This document shows positions 1 through 8,436 of a stretch of DNA of 64,000 nt, one piece after another. A model generated the notes under the pieces. That model searched no databases. It saw only the letters and a list, made by a program, of their open reading frames with translations, and was not told where the DNA came from. The translations under genes and the position numbers were made by a program. Positions within the stretch are counted from its first letter, which is position 1, and every line of letters begins with the position of its first letter. Where the stretch lies: NCBI RefSeq assembly GCF_014695395.1, contig NZ_JACJOF010000028.1, positions 84,220 through 148,219 of the forward strand, read 5' to 3'. Origin of the DNA: Nodosilinea sp. FACHB-131 (GTDB taxonomy: Bacteria; Cyanobacteriota; Cyanobacteriia; Phormidesmidales; Phormidesmidaceae).

Positions 1-70
1 GGTGAGGAAGCTCAGCTAAGACAAAAGACAAGCATCCAAAGACTCCCCCATCTCCCTCATCTTCCTCACC
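1..70. repeat. 10-bp inverted repeat at window edge
   Basis: Bases 1-10 (GGTGAGGAAG) are the exact reverse complement of bases 61-70 (CTTCCTCACC). The right arm overlaps the stop codon of the minus-strand ParA gene. The element may be larger because the window cuts it on the left. A terminator-like hairpin after the ParA gene is possible; there is no clear T-run. Confidence 0.35.
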
Positions 71-686
71 CCCTACTCTCTGTCTCTAGCGCAAAAGCCA
101 AGACCTCTTTACCCACAGCGACATAGTCCTGCCAGCCCATCTCGGCCTTCGGGTCTTTCACGTCATAGACTGCCGCACCGGCCAGAGCAGCTTTTTGAAA
201 GGCGCTATAACGACGAATGCTCCCCGCAAACAGAGGTAGGCCGGTGCTTATCAACATGGTTCGCACCTCAGCCCCAGCCCGGCTTGGGTGAGGAGGAATC
301 ATAGTCAGCAAAATGCGGTAAGGAGCCACAGGTAGCCCTGCCAGATGTTCCACCATGAGAGCTAGGGCGTCGAGAGCCAAAACATCGGGGGTACTGGGCA
401 GCACCAGTAAGTCGCAGGAGGCCGCCAGCAAGGCCAGATCGTCGGCAATAGGGCGGGCCTGAGTGTCGATCACCACATGGCCGTGAGGAGTGGGAAGTTC
501 TCTCGCCTGCCACTGATTAACTACTAGAAAGGGCAACTCACCTCGGCTGGCCCAGGCCAAGGCCGACTGGTTGGGGTCAGCGTCAATCAACAAGGTTTCA
601 GCATAGCCCTGTAAAAAGGCAGCCAGATGAATGGCAGTGGTAGTCTTGCCCACGCCTCCTTTAAAGCTGGCTACGGTCACAATCAT
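66..686 (-). CDS. ParA/Soj-type P-loop ATPase
   Basis: This 206-residue protein starts with the deviant Walker A motif KGGVGKTT (residues 9-16), followed by LIDADPNQSALAW and a Walker-B-like VVIDTQA. These are hallmarks of the ParA/MinD ATPase family, which moves DNA, chemoreceptors, carboxysomes or other cargo by cycling on the nucleoid. No ParB gene or parS site is visible beside it, so the cargo is unknown. The protein has the length of an orphan ParA rather than of plasmid ParA with an N-terminal HTH domain. Starts at ATG 686. The family call is secure, the role is open; a McdA-like or MipZ-like role cannot be excluded from sequence alone. Confidence 0.88.
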   Translation of the reverse strand: MIVTVASFKGGVGKTTTAIHLAAFLQGYAETLLIDADPNQSALAWASRGELPFLVVNQWQARELPTPHGHVVIDTQARPIADDLALLAASCDLLVLPSTPDVLALDALALMVEHLAGLPVAPYRILLTMIPPHPSRAGAEVRTMLISTGLPLFAGSIRRYSAFQKAALAGAAVYDVKDPKAEMGWQDYVAVGKEVLAFALETESRG

Positions 687-825
687 AGATTGAGAATCGG
701 GTCTGGACGTTGCTTCGGACTGGCTGCTTTAAGGGCAGGGCTGGCATCATGGTCAAGGTTTGCCCTTGCTGCCATCAAGGAATGCCAGTGCCGTAAGGGT
801 AGCGCTAGTCTGACCTGACGCAGCG

Positions 826-1191
826 TTAGCGAGAGGCAACTAGCACCACACCGCCCATAATTAACCCCAGTCCGACTAGACGCCCAAACGATAGATCTTC
901 TTTAAAGATAACTACGCCAATAATGACCGAGGCGAAGTAAATCAGCGAAGCCGACGGAGCCGCTACACTCAAATTGACCCGCGTCAGCAGCAGGATGTAG
1001 GTAACTGCCCCGAGCCCATAGGCGGCAAGACCTGCTAACAGAGCAGGCGTAGTCGCAATGCTCAGAATGTGGCTGAGGGCGTTAGCACTGGTTACTTTGC
1101 CTAGCTGCAAAGCCCCCAGCTTAAGAAAAAGCTGGCCAAAGGAGCTGGCAATGACCGAAATCAACAGCAGACCAAGTTCCTGGAGAGTCAC
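826..1191 (-). CDS. small EamA/DMT-type membrane transporter
   Basis: A 121-residue protein made of about four hydrophobic helices (roughly residues 5-22, 38-62, 68-90 and 100-118), the size and layout of a half-size drug/metabolite transporter. The segment SFGQLFLKLGALQLG near the N-terminus and the last helix (GLGLIMGGVVLVASR) resemble EamA/EmrE-type proteins. Such proteins act as dimers in the plasma membrane; the substrate cannot be read from sequence. The start is a GTG at 1191. It stands alone between the ParA gene and the M48 protease gene. Confidence 0.7.
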   Translation of the reverse strand: MTLQELGLLLISVIASSFGQLFLKLGALQLGKVTSANALSHILSIATTPALLAGLAAYGLGAVTYILLLTRVNLSVAAPSASLIYFASVIIGVVIFKEDLSFGRLVGLGLIMGGVVLVASR

Positions 1192-1342
1192 GGCATTTCC
1201 TTGAGGCAGATAGAAGGCTATAGATTTAACGACGTCAGCCAGAGGCGTATGGTAGCGAACTTAGGGGTCCAAAGGAAACTCACCCAACCGCGAAGCCTGT
1301 TTCCCCAAGCTACGATAGAAGTTATTGAATAGCCCCCAAATT

Positions 1343-2209
1343 ATGACTGGTAAAACCCTGCTGGTAGGGCTGCGCGCCGACCAGTTTCGTCACCCCCTTG
1401 ATCTCGAAGCTACCCGCGCTCTGAAGCAGCTGCCGGGGCTCGATGTGATGGTGCGCATGGCCCTAGCCCCCCTGGCAGAGCGGTTCTTTCACCTCGACCA
1501 TTTGGCCTCAAGTTTGCAGGTGAGCGATCGCCAGCTGCCCGACCTGCACCAGTCGCTGGTGGAAGCCTGTCGCATTCTCGACCTAGAGGTGCCTCAGCTC
1601 TACGTGCGCCAAAACCCGGTACCCAACGCCTATACCTTTGCCATGCGTGGCGAGCAGCCCTTCATCGTCATCCACACGGCGCTGATCGAACTGCTGACGC
1701 CGGCAGAAACCCAGGCGGTGATTGCCCACGAACTGGGTCACCTCAAGTGTGAGCACAGCGTCTATCTCACCCTGGCAAACCTCATTACTTTGGCCGCCAG
1801 CCAGCTACCCCTAGGTGAAGTGCTGGCCCAGAGCCTTCAAAATCAGCTGATGGAGTGGGTGCGCTGTGCCGAGTTTACCTGCGATCGCGCTGCCCTGCTA
1901 GTTGCCCAAGACCCCCGCATCGTCGCCTCTTTGCTGATGAAGCTCTGCGGCGGCTCGCCCTCGCTAGTTGACCAGCTCAATGTCGATGCCTTTATCGCTC
2001 AGGCTCGTGCCTACGACAGTCTCAGCGACGACGCCATCGGCGAAGCCCTCAAGCAGGTGCGTACTCAGGGGCTTACCCACCCGGTGCCCGTCCTGCGCGC
2101 TAGGGAAATCGATCGCTGGGCAAGCACCAATGATTACTACCAGCTGGTTAAACGCCCAACAGTTGAGTATAATGAGGACGCATCCAAGGGCGGATGGCGG
2201 AATTGGTAG
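1343..2209 (+). CDS. M48 family zinc metallopeptidase
   Basis: The 288-residue protein carries the zinc-binding motif HELGH at residues 129-133 and a downstream AEFTCDRAAL segment in which Glu177 is the expected third ligand, the pattern of M48 (Ste24/HtpX-like) peptidases. No strong signal peptide is seen and hydrophobicity is modest, so it may be peripheral to the membrane. I chose ATG 1343; an in-frame TTG at 1325 would add six residues. The stop codon (2207-2209) lies inside the tRNA-Leu gene that starts at 2188, so the last seven codons are tRNA sequence. This raises the possibility that the native C-terminus was replaced or that transcription continues into the tRNA. Confidence 0.85.
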   Translation: MTGKTLLVGLRADQFRHPLDLEATRALKQLPGLDVMVRMALAPLAERFFHLDHLASSLQVSDRQLPDLHQSLVEACRILDLEVPQLYVRQNPVPNAYTFAMRGEQPFIVIHTALIELLTPAETQAVIAHELGHLKCEHSVYLTLANLITLAASQLPLGEVLAQSLQNQLMEWVRCAEFTCDRAALLVAQDPRIVASLLMKLCGGSPSLVDQLNVDAFIAQARAYDSLSDDAIGEALKQVRTQGLTHPVPVLRAREIDRWASTNDYYQLVKRPTVEYNEDASKGGWRNW

Positions 2210-2269
2210 ACGCACCACACTCAAAATGTGGCGACTTCGGTTGTGCGAGTTCGAGTCTCGCTCCGCCCA
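2188..2269 (+). tRNA. trnL-CAA: tRNA-Leu (anticodon CAA)
   Basis: Acceptor arms GGGCGGA (2188-2194) and TCCGCCC (2262-2268) pair fully, with A2269 as discriminator. The anticodon stem CCACA/TGTGG encloses the loop CTCAAAA, giving anticodon CAA. The long variable arm and the GTTCGAGTC T-loop fit a class II tRNA-Leu. CCA is not encoded. The 5' part overlaps the 3' end of the upstream M48 gene by 22 bases on the same strand. Confidence 0.97.
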
Positions 2270-2319
2270 TTAGTTAAAAGTTGTATCTTCAGAGCCAGTA
2301 TTCTAGGGGTTCAAAACCT

Positions 2320-2571
2320 ATGGCTGCCGGTAATGAGACATTGCTATCACGAATTACCTTTAATCCTGAGGTGCTAGGCGGCAAACCTATCATTCGAGGG
2401 CTTAGAATTTCAGTGGCGATGATTCTAGAGCTACTGGCGAAGGGCGCAACCATGCCAGAGATTTTAGAAGATTATCCAGAGCTAGAAATGGCTGACATTC
2501 ACGCGGCCTTGCTTTATGCTTACCGCCTAGTTGAGAACGAAGAGGTGTTTGAGCAAAGTTTAGTGTCTTAG
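2320..2571 (+). CDS. DUF433 family protein, probable antitoxin
   Basis: This 83-residue protein has the DUF433 pattern: ITFNPEVLGGKPIIRGLRI near the N-terminus, then a helical part with LLAKGATMPEILEDYPEL, which resembles a winged-helix/VapB-like DNA-binding fold. DUF433 proteins usually sit just upstream of DUF5615 PIN-like proteins, as here (two bases apart), and are thought to be antitoxins that also repress the operon. ATG 2320 was chosen; the upstream in-frame TTG at 2281 would begin right behind the tRNA-Leu. Its position immediately after a tRNA gene is a common site for acquired genes. Confidence 0.85.
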   Translation: MAAGNETLLSRITFNPEVLGGKPIIRGLRISVAMILELLAKGATMPEILEDYPELEMADIHAALLYAYRLVENEEVFEQSLVS

Positions 2572-2573
2572 AT

Positions 2574-2930
2574 ATGAAGTTCCTGCTGGATGTGAACACT
2601 AGCGGAGCTTTGGCTAACATCCTGATTAAATTTGGTCATGATGTTGCTCGGGTCACGGATGTTGATCCTAGAATGAGCGACAGCGCAATTTTAGATTGGG
2701 CTGTCATCGAAGAACGCATTATCATCACTACGGATTCCGACTTTGAACAAATGATTTGGCTTCAGGGGCGATCGCACTGTGGTGTACTTCGGTTGGAAAA
2801 TTTACCTCGTTCGGCAAGGGTAGCTCTCTTAGAAAAAGTCTTGGCTGAGCACATTCAAACTCTCAAAAACGGAGCAATCGTCATTGCAACGCAACAAAAA
2901 ATCAGGATACGCAGGAAAACCATAGAATAG
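2574..2930 (+). CDS. DUF5615 PIN-like protein, probable toxin
   Basis: The 118-residue protein begins MKFLLDVNTSG, matching the first acidic strand of PIN-like nucleases, and has a second acidic site in IIITTDSDFEQM (around residues 58-69) followed by HCGVLRLEN. This is the DUF5615 (Mut7-C/PIN-like) family, found as the partner of DUF433. A ribonuclease toxin role is inferred from family and pairing. It begins two bases after the DUF433 stop codon, so the two are co-transcribed. The last residues are basic (KIRIRRKTIE). Confidence 0.82.
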   Translation: MKFLLDVNTSGALANILIKFGHDVARVTDVDPRMSDSAILDWAVIEERIIITTDSDFEQMIWLQGRSHCGVLRLENLPRSARVALLEKVLAEHIQTLKNGAIVIATQQKIRIRRKTIE

Positions 2931-3166
2931 CTAACACTATTTCTACGAGCATCATCTTGGCCGTTCGGATAATTCGATTGGCGATCGCGTCACCCAAATC
3001 CTAACCTTCTGCAAAGTACCTGTTGAGCTAAAAAATTTGCTCCGCATCTATATCCCGCGTAGTGCTCTAACCAGGTGGGTTACGAATCTCTGCGGCGGTG
3101 AACTGGGTTCAACCAAATCGGGAACTCCAGCTATGATAAGTTCACACGATCTAGTGCTTCTGTACT
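2931..3166. other. intergenic region before recJ
   Basis: This region of 236 bases contains a HIP1-like GCGATCGCG near 2981 and no ORF or hairpin I could support. It should hold the recJ promoter. Confidence 0.5.
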
Positions 3167-6100
3167 GTGACTGAGCCTGCTGCAGCCCCCTCCACCTCGT
3201 CTACAACCGCTACGGCTGGCCTGCCGCGCCAGCGGTGGCAGGTGGCACCGGCAAATGCACCCCTAGCAACGTTCTTAGCGCAGGTTACGGGGCTGTCGCC
3301 GTTGCTGACTCAGGTGCTAATCAACCGGGGCATTACGACACCAGCGCAGGCCACCGCCTTTCTCGACCCCGAGCGGCAGCAGTTGCCGTCGCCCCTGGCG
3401 GAGTTTCCTGACCTGGCGGCGAGTCTAGAGCTGCTGGTTACGGCGATCGCCACTCAGCAGGCGATTGCTATCTGCGGCGACTACGACGCCGACGGCATGA
3501 CTAGCACCGCCCTGCTGCTGCGGGCCTTACGGGCGCTCGGGGCGCAGGTGAGCTATACCATCCCTAGCCGTATGGCCGAGGGCTACGGCATCAATACCCG
3601 CATTGTTGAGGACTGCTACGCCGAAGGTGTAAGCATCATTCTCACGGTGGACAACGGCATTGCGGCGGTAGCGCCGATCGCCCGTGCCCGTGAGTTGGGT
3701 CTGGCGGTAATTGTCACCGACCACCACGATATTCCCCCCGAGATTCCCCCAGCGAACGCGATTTTGAACCCCAAGCTGCTGCCCGAGACCTCGCCTTATC
3801 GGGGAGTGGCGGGGGTAGGGGTGGCCTACATTTTGGCGGTGTGTCTGGCCCAGGCGCTGGGGCGCACCCAAGACTTGACCGGGCCGTTGCTAGAGCTGTT
3901 TACCCTAGGCACCATTGCCGACCTAGCCCCACTGACGGGGGTGAATCGGCGCTGGGTACGGCGAGGGCTGGGGCTGCTACCGCGATCGCGCCTTTTCGGC
4001 ATTCAGGCGCTGATTCAGGTGGCGGGGCTGGCTGACCAGAGCAAGCCGCTGAAGCCGGAGCACATTGGTTTTCGTTTGGGGCCGCGCATCAACGCCGTGG
4101 GCCGGATCAGCGAGCCGCAGATTGTGATTGATTTGCTCACCACCGATGACGTGGGGGTGGCGCTGGAGCGGGCCATGCAGTGCGAGCAGATCAACGGCAC
4201 TCGCCAGGATCTCTGCCAGAGCATTGAGCAGGAGGCGATCGCCTGGTGTGAGCAGCAGCGGGCGCTGGGCACGGTGGACATTGAGCGCGATCGCGTGCTG
4301 GTCGTCGTGCAACCCGGTTGGCACCACGGTGTCATCGGCATTGTGGCCTCGCGGCTGGTGGAGCGCTACGGCGTGCCCGTGTTTATCGGCACCTACGAGG
4401 ATGACGACCACAAGGTGATTCGCGGCTCGGCGCGGGGCATTCCCGAGTTTGATGTGTTTGCCGCCCTGCAAACCTGCCACGACCTGATGGAAAAGTTTGG
4501 CGGCCACCGGGCAGCGGGGGGCTTCTCATTTCTGGCCAATCGCCTGCGCCAGGTGACCACGCGACTATCACACTACGCTTGCCAAACCCTCTCGGTCGAT
4601 CTACTCAAGCCTTTAGTTAAAATCGACAGCCAGGCGAGGTTAAGCGATATTCATCAGGGCCTGTTTGATCAGATCGACCACCTGCACCCCTGCGGTATTG
4701 AGAACCCCGATCCGGTGTTTTGGACGCCGAATGTGCGGGTGCTAGAGCAGCAGACCGTGGGCCGCAACCGCGACCACCTCAAGCTGGTGCTGGCCGAAGC
4801 TGGGGGCGAGACGATTAAGGCGATCGCCTGGCGCTGGGGCGAATACTACCCCCTGCCCAATTGCCTCGATGTAGCCTACAAGCTCAAGCAGAACGAATGG
4901 CAGGGCACCACGACTGTGGAGCTAGAGCTGGTGGGGGTGCGATTGGCGGCGGGGGCAGAACCCGTGAGCGCTACCGCCAAAGGTCAGCCGCTACCAGCCC
5001 GTCTAGGGCTGGCTCTGCCTAAGCTGTCGGTGCCGGTTCCTCTGGCGAAGAGTAGTGATGAAAAGAGGCCGACAACAACACGCCTATCCGAGACACCGTC
5101 AGGCACAACGGATGCGCTAGGTGTAAAACGGGCAGAGGCGACCGCCCCTCAGCCCCTCTCACCGCCGACAACCCCAGCTGCGATTCCGGAACGGATTGCT
5201 CCACGAATCGCTCCAGTAACCACAGATGCTGCCGAGTTTACCTACAGCAACCGCCGCTACTCCGCTACGACCAAAACGACCCCAGACGCCACCACCCTCA
5301 CCATCAGTAACCCCGAGGGCCAGCGGTTAGTCGTCAACCGGGGCGATCAGCAAGGCTGGCTTTACCTACCGGGTGAGTCAGCCAAGCCGGTTGACCTCAG
5401 CGAACCTCACTACGGCAACCTGGTGCGGGCTGGGGCAGCGGCGGTGGAACTTCAGCAAATGACCCAGCGGCTGGCGGTAGCCGAGGCTCAGCTCAGCGAG
5501 AAGGATATCTTACTGGCAGAACGGGATGCTTTATTAGCTGAACAGAACGTTCTGATGGTTCAAAAAGAGTCTCAACTGGCCACGTTAAAAGCTGAGAATG
5601 CGGCTCTACTCAAGGCCCAAATACAGCTAAGTCAGCCCCAGCCTGCTCCACGACAGGACAATCCTGTTCAGGCGAAAAAGGCAGATTTTGCGGCAACACA
5701 GATCCCATCTATGTCAGTTCAGCCTACTCGGGTCGCTAGGGCCTCAGGTCAGACAGACGTGTCGACTCAGTCAGCGAAGGTTCAGCCCGTATCACCCGTT
5801 CAGCCGTCCCCATCGCCCATAGCAGAACCGCCAGCCGCTACGAAAGCCGCAGCGTTACCCCTGAAGCTCGACGAGGTTAAGCAGCAGGTGCGTCAGGGGT
5901 TGAGCGATCGCGTTTGGTTTTGCCTCAGCGCCGACAGCCAGAGAGACTTGGCCATTGCGGTGGCCCACCTGTCTACCGCCAGTGGTCCCACGGTTGATGC
6001 CACGGCTGTAGCTGGGTTAGCTACAGTGCTCGAGCGCGAACTGTTGCAGCCCCTGCTCGACGACTTTGCCAGCTATGGCGAGCAAACCGGCGATCGCGAC

Positions 6101-6499
6101 CTGACCGCCTTAGCCAGCGATCTAGCCCAGAATGCCAGCTTGGCGGCGCTGCCACCGCTGCTGAGCGAAACCTGGCGATCGCTGACCGCTAAGGCCCTGG
6201 CCGCCACCAACAAACCCCGCAAAGCGCTACACGAAACCACCCACGCCGACACCAGCGAAACCCCTTTCCCCATCGACGACAGCCACCGGGTCATGCTCGA
6301 CGAATTTCTTCAGGGCTGGGATCATCCCATTGCTCGCTGGCTAACCGGGGGTGGGGCCGAAGCTGCCTCCGACCTGGCTCAGGTGGCGCAGCTCCAGCGC
6401 TCTAGCAACCCTCTGCCGCTGTGGCAAGGGCAAATGCTGCAACATTTAGTGCTGGGCCAGCGTCAAAAAAAGGGAATTTTACAGAAAATTTTTGGATAG
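3167..6499 (+). CDS. recJ: RecJ single-strand exonuclease with long C-terminal extension
   Basis: RecJ degrades single-stranded DNA 5' to 3' in mismatch and recombinational repair. The catalytic DHH core is present: CGDYDADGMTS (residues 103-113) and VTDHHDIP (183-190). The DHHA1 motif FGGHRAAGGFSF lies near residue 444, and an OB-type region follows to about 590. Ordinary bacterial RecJ ends near there (about 550-600 residues, in cyanobacteria often somewhat longer); this protein has 1110. The extra half comprises a proline/threonine-rich linker, a small beta-rich segment (about 687-745, with ISNPEGQRLVVNRG), a coiled coil with repeated LLAERDALLAEQ-type heptads (about 760-822), another low-complexity linker, and a helical C-terminal domain (about 900-1110). 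The start is GTG 3167; no better start was seen. The reading frame is continuous, so this is one polypeptide and not two adjacent genes. Confidence 0.93.
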   Translation: MTEPAAAPSTSSTTATAGLPRQRWQVAPANAPLATFLAQVTGLSPLLTQVLINRGITTPAQATAFLDPERQQLPSPLAEFPDLAASLELLVTAIATQQAIAICGDYDADGMTSTALLLRALRALGAQVSYTIPSRMAEGYGINTRIVEDCYAEGVSIILTVDNGIAAVAPIARARELGLAVIVTDHHDIPPEIPPANAILNPKLLPETSPYRGVAGVGVAYILAVCLAQALGRTQDLTGPLLELFTLGTIADLAPLTGVNRRWVRRGLGLLPRSRLFGIQALIQVAGLADQSKPLKPEHIGFRLGPRINAVGRISEPQIVIDLLTTDDVGVALERAMQCEQINGTRQDLCQSIEQEAIAWCEQQRALGTVDIERDRVLVVVQPGWHHGVIGIVASRLVERYGVPVFIGTYEDDDHKVIRGSARGIPEFDVFAALQTCHDLMEKFGGHRAAGGFSFLANRLRQVTTRLSHYACQTLSVDLLKPLVKIDSQARLSDIHQGLFDQIDHLHPCGIENPDPVFWTPNVRVLEQQTVGRNRDHLKLVLAEAGGETIKAIAWRWGEYYPLPNCLDVAYKLKQNEWQGTTTVELELVGVRLAAGAEPVSATAKGQPLPARLGLALPKLSVPVPLAKSSDEKRPTTTRLSETPSGTTDALGVKRAEATAPQPLSPPTTPAAIPERIAPRIAPVTTDAAEFTYSNRRYSATTKTTPDATTLTISNPEGQRLVVNRGDQQGWLYLPGESAKPVDLSEPHYGNLVRAGAAAVELQQMTQRLAVAEAQLSEKDILLAERDALLAEQNVLMVQKESQLATLKAENAALLKAQIQLSQPQPAPRQDNPVQAKKADFAATQIPSMSVQPTRVARASGQTDVSTQSAKVQPVSPVQPSPSPIAEPPAATKAAALPLKLDEVKQQVRQGLSDRVWFCLSADSQRDLAIAVAHLSTASGPTVDATAVAGLATVLERELLQPLLDDFASYGEQTGDRDLTALASDLAQNASLAALPPLLSETWRSLTAKALAATNKPRKALHETTHADTSETPFPIDDSHRVMLDEFLQGWDHPIARWLTGGGAEAASDLAQVAQLQRSSNPLPLWQGQMLQHLVLGQRQKKGILQKIFG

Positions 6500-6577
6500 T
6501 CTCCCTGATCTTACGGTTGCTCAGGGTATGGTGTTTTGAAAGCTTTGCCCAACCCGAGCCAATCGTTTCTACCTCAA

Positions 6578-7528
6578 ATGGCCAACGCGCTTTTTAAGCC
6601 CCAGTTTTTGATGGTTTGCGGCCTCTCGGCGGCTCTGGTGTCCTGCTCGGGCGAAGGGCAGGGCAGCAGCGGCCCGACGCGGTTTGTCAGCATTCAGCCC
6701 ATTCAGGTGTGCGACGACTTTGGCGTCTTTTGCGCCGACCTGGCCACCTTTGAAGAAGCTACCCGCAAAATTTGGGCCCAGGCCAACCTCGACGTCAGCT
6801 TTTTGGCCCCCAATCGGCTCAACGCCAGCCGCTTTCTCACCATCGACAACCAAGCCGAGTTTGCCGAGCTATCCTTTGCCGGCGGGGCCGGAGCCTTTGG
6901 ACGCAACCCGCTTTCAACCCGCACCTCTGGCCCCATCAGCCTCTGGTTTGTAGAGAGTATCTTCCCCTCAGAAGGGCTTGAAACCTTTGGCCTGGGATGG
7001 ATTGACCAAAATGGCGTTTTAATCGACGACGATATTCTCACCTTTAATAACGGCGTGGGCCGCCTCGACACAGTGGCCCACGAAATTGGTCACAACCTGG
7101 GCCTAACTCATGAGGGCCTTGGGGCCGGGGGCGTGAATAATCTGATGACCGATGGCAGCTTTCGCAATTCGCCCAGCACTCTCGACGACATTACCCCCGA
7201 TGGTGCGCGGGTAGATCAGCTCACCGATCGCCAAATTGATGAAGCCCGTGACAGCGGCTTTGCTCGCACTGCGCCAGAATCCTCTGCCGACAGCGCCCCC
7301 CGCGAACTACTCACCACGCTGCCTCCCCTGGCAGACGCAGCTCCTGATGCGTTACCCTGGGTTGCCCCGCCTAAAGTAACCCCAGTCACCGACCTGGCCC
7401 TGCTGCCTGAGGCCGCTTTTGCCGCGACAGCACAGACTCCCCAACCCATTCCCAACGGCCCGGCGATGACGCTGCTAACGACGGTACTGCTGGCGGGCTA
7501 TCTACGCTGGCAGCCCCGAGGGCGGTGA
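6578..7528 (+). CDS. putative metzincin-type lipoprotein metalloprotease
   Basis: The product holds HEIGHNLGLTH (about residues 168-178), the HExxHxxGxxH zinc motif of metzincins such as matrixin-like proteases. From ATG 6578 the first 23 residues form a lipoprotein signal ending in the lipobox LVSC (Cys23), so an envelope lipoprotein is expected. An in-frame TTG at 6536 gives a longer, less signal-like N-terminus. The C-terminus is a proline-rich stretch, then a hydrophobic segment (AMTLLTTVLLAGYL) and an arginine-containing tail (RWQPRGR), like a PEP-CTERM-type sorting or anchoring tail. The gene overlaps the next one by one base. Catalytic identity rests on the motif only. Confidence 0.75.
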   Translation: MANALFKPQFLMVCGLSAALVSCSGEGQGSSGPTRFVSIQPIQVCDDFGVFCADLATFEEATRKIWAQANLDVSFLAPNRLNASRFLTIDNQAEFAELSFAGGAGAFGRNPLSTRTSGPISLWFVESIFPSEGLETFGLGWIDQNGVLIDDDILTFNNGVGRLDTVAHEIGHNLGLTHEGLGAGGVNNLMTDGSFRNSPSTLDDITPDGARVDQLTDRQIDEARDSGFARTAPESSADSAPRELLTTLPPLADAAPDALPWVAPPKVTPVTDLALLPEAAFAATAQTPQPIPNGPAMTLLTTVLLAGYLRWQPRGR

Positions 7529-8193
7529 TGACGGTGCTGATTGGCTGGCTGCTAGTAGCTCAGGGAATGATGGCCGTCGTGAACGGGTCTATCCCCTTTA
7601 GTGAGACGGCACGAGCCACCAGCACTCAGTTGTCTTTGGGCTTGGCCTGGTCTAGCTGGACTACTCTGCCCGGTTTCGTTCTTCTATCGCAGTCACTGCC
7701 TGTGCTTGGCCAGGATTCCATTCCTTACCCGCCGATACTGCGCCATGAAACATCGCCCGCAGGCAACTACCACCTGATTTTGACGCTAGGGAAAGACGAG
7801 GCGGGTGCTCGGCGCACCACCGCTAGCCTGTTTGAGACCTTGGGCGATCGCTGCCAGCAGGTCTGGTCGCACACTCTGCCCCATAGCTACGGCCCCCGTC
7901 TTGCCCTGGTGAACGACACCGGCACCGTCGTACTGCTCGACGAATGGATCAGCGTGGCCAGTTCTCGCGCCATTGTGGTGCTGGGTTTGAATGGGGAGGT
8001 CGAGGCCCAGCACAGCTTTGATGATATTGTCGAGGTCACTGGCCAGTCGCGAGCGGAAGTCGTTGATCAAGCTGCCCAGGGCTTTTGGCTAAGCGGCAAC
8101 CCTGAGATGGAGCCCACGGGCGATCGCCTGACAATTCCTACCGCTGGAGGACAGCTCAGCTTAGATTTGGCAACGGGAGAAATGGGGTTTTAG
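7528..8193 (+). CDS. hypothetical exported protein
   Basis: I do not recognise this 221-residue protein. Its N-terminus (MTVLIGWLLVAQGMMAVVNG) is hydrophobic and could be a signal peptide or an anchor, with a second hydrophobic patch near residues 45-60. The rest reads as mixed beta structure (NYHLILTLGKDE, RLALVNDTGTVVLLDE, AIVVLGLNGEVEAQ), reminiscent of a partial beta-propeller. Its ATG at 7528 overlaps the TGA of the metalloprotease gene (ATGA arrangement; an in-frame GTG lies at 7525), so the two are translationally coupled and may share a function at the cell surface. Confidence 0.6.
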   Translation: MTVLIGWLLVAQGMMAVVNGSIPFSETARATSTQLSLGLAWSSWTTLPGFVLLSQSLPVLGQDSIPYPPILRHETSPAGNYHLILTLGKDEAGARRTTASLFETLGDRCQQVWSHTLPHSYGPRLALVNDTGTVVLLDEWISVASSRAIVVLGLNGEVEAQHSFDDIVEVTGQSRAEVVDQAAQGFWLSGNPEMEPTGDRLTIPTAGGQLSLDLATGEMGF

Positions 8194-8436
8194 CGGTGTG
8201 TATGCCCGCACTGCCCAGCCACAAATAGGGCTGTTATAACGAAGAAGAACGATTCTGCCACCAATGCCTGGCTCAGGTTTTTGCTGAAAGGCAACGGCCA
8301 TGCGTCTTCAACTGGAATTGGGTAAGTTTCCATTGTCAGATACCAAGCTGTCGTAGGTGGCAAACGACCGTTTGCCTTGCCCAAATTGCAGCCCATTTCA
8401 AGGTTTTGAAAATACTGTTCCAACGAGACAGCAGCT

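Noticed and set aside
8190..8423. Minus-strand ORF of 77 codons
   Set aside because: It fills a short gap between two plus-strand genes, has no recognisable family or ribosome site, and its sequence does not resemble a protein domain.
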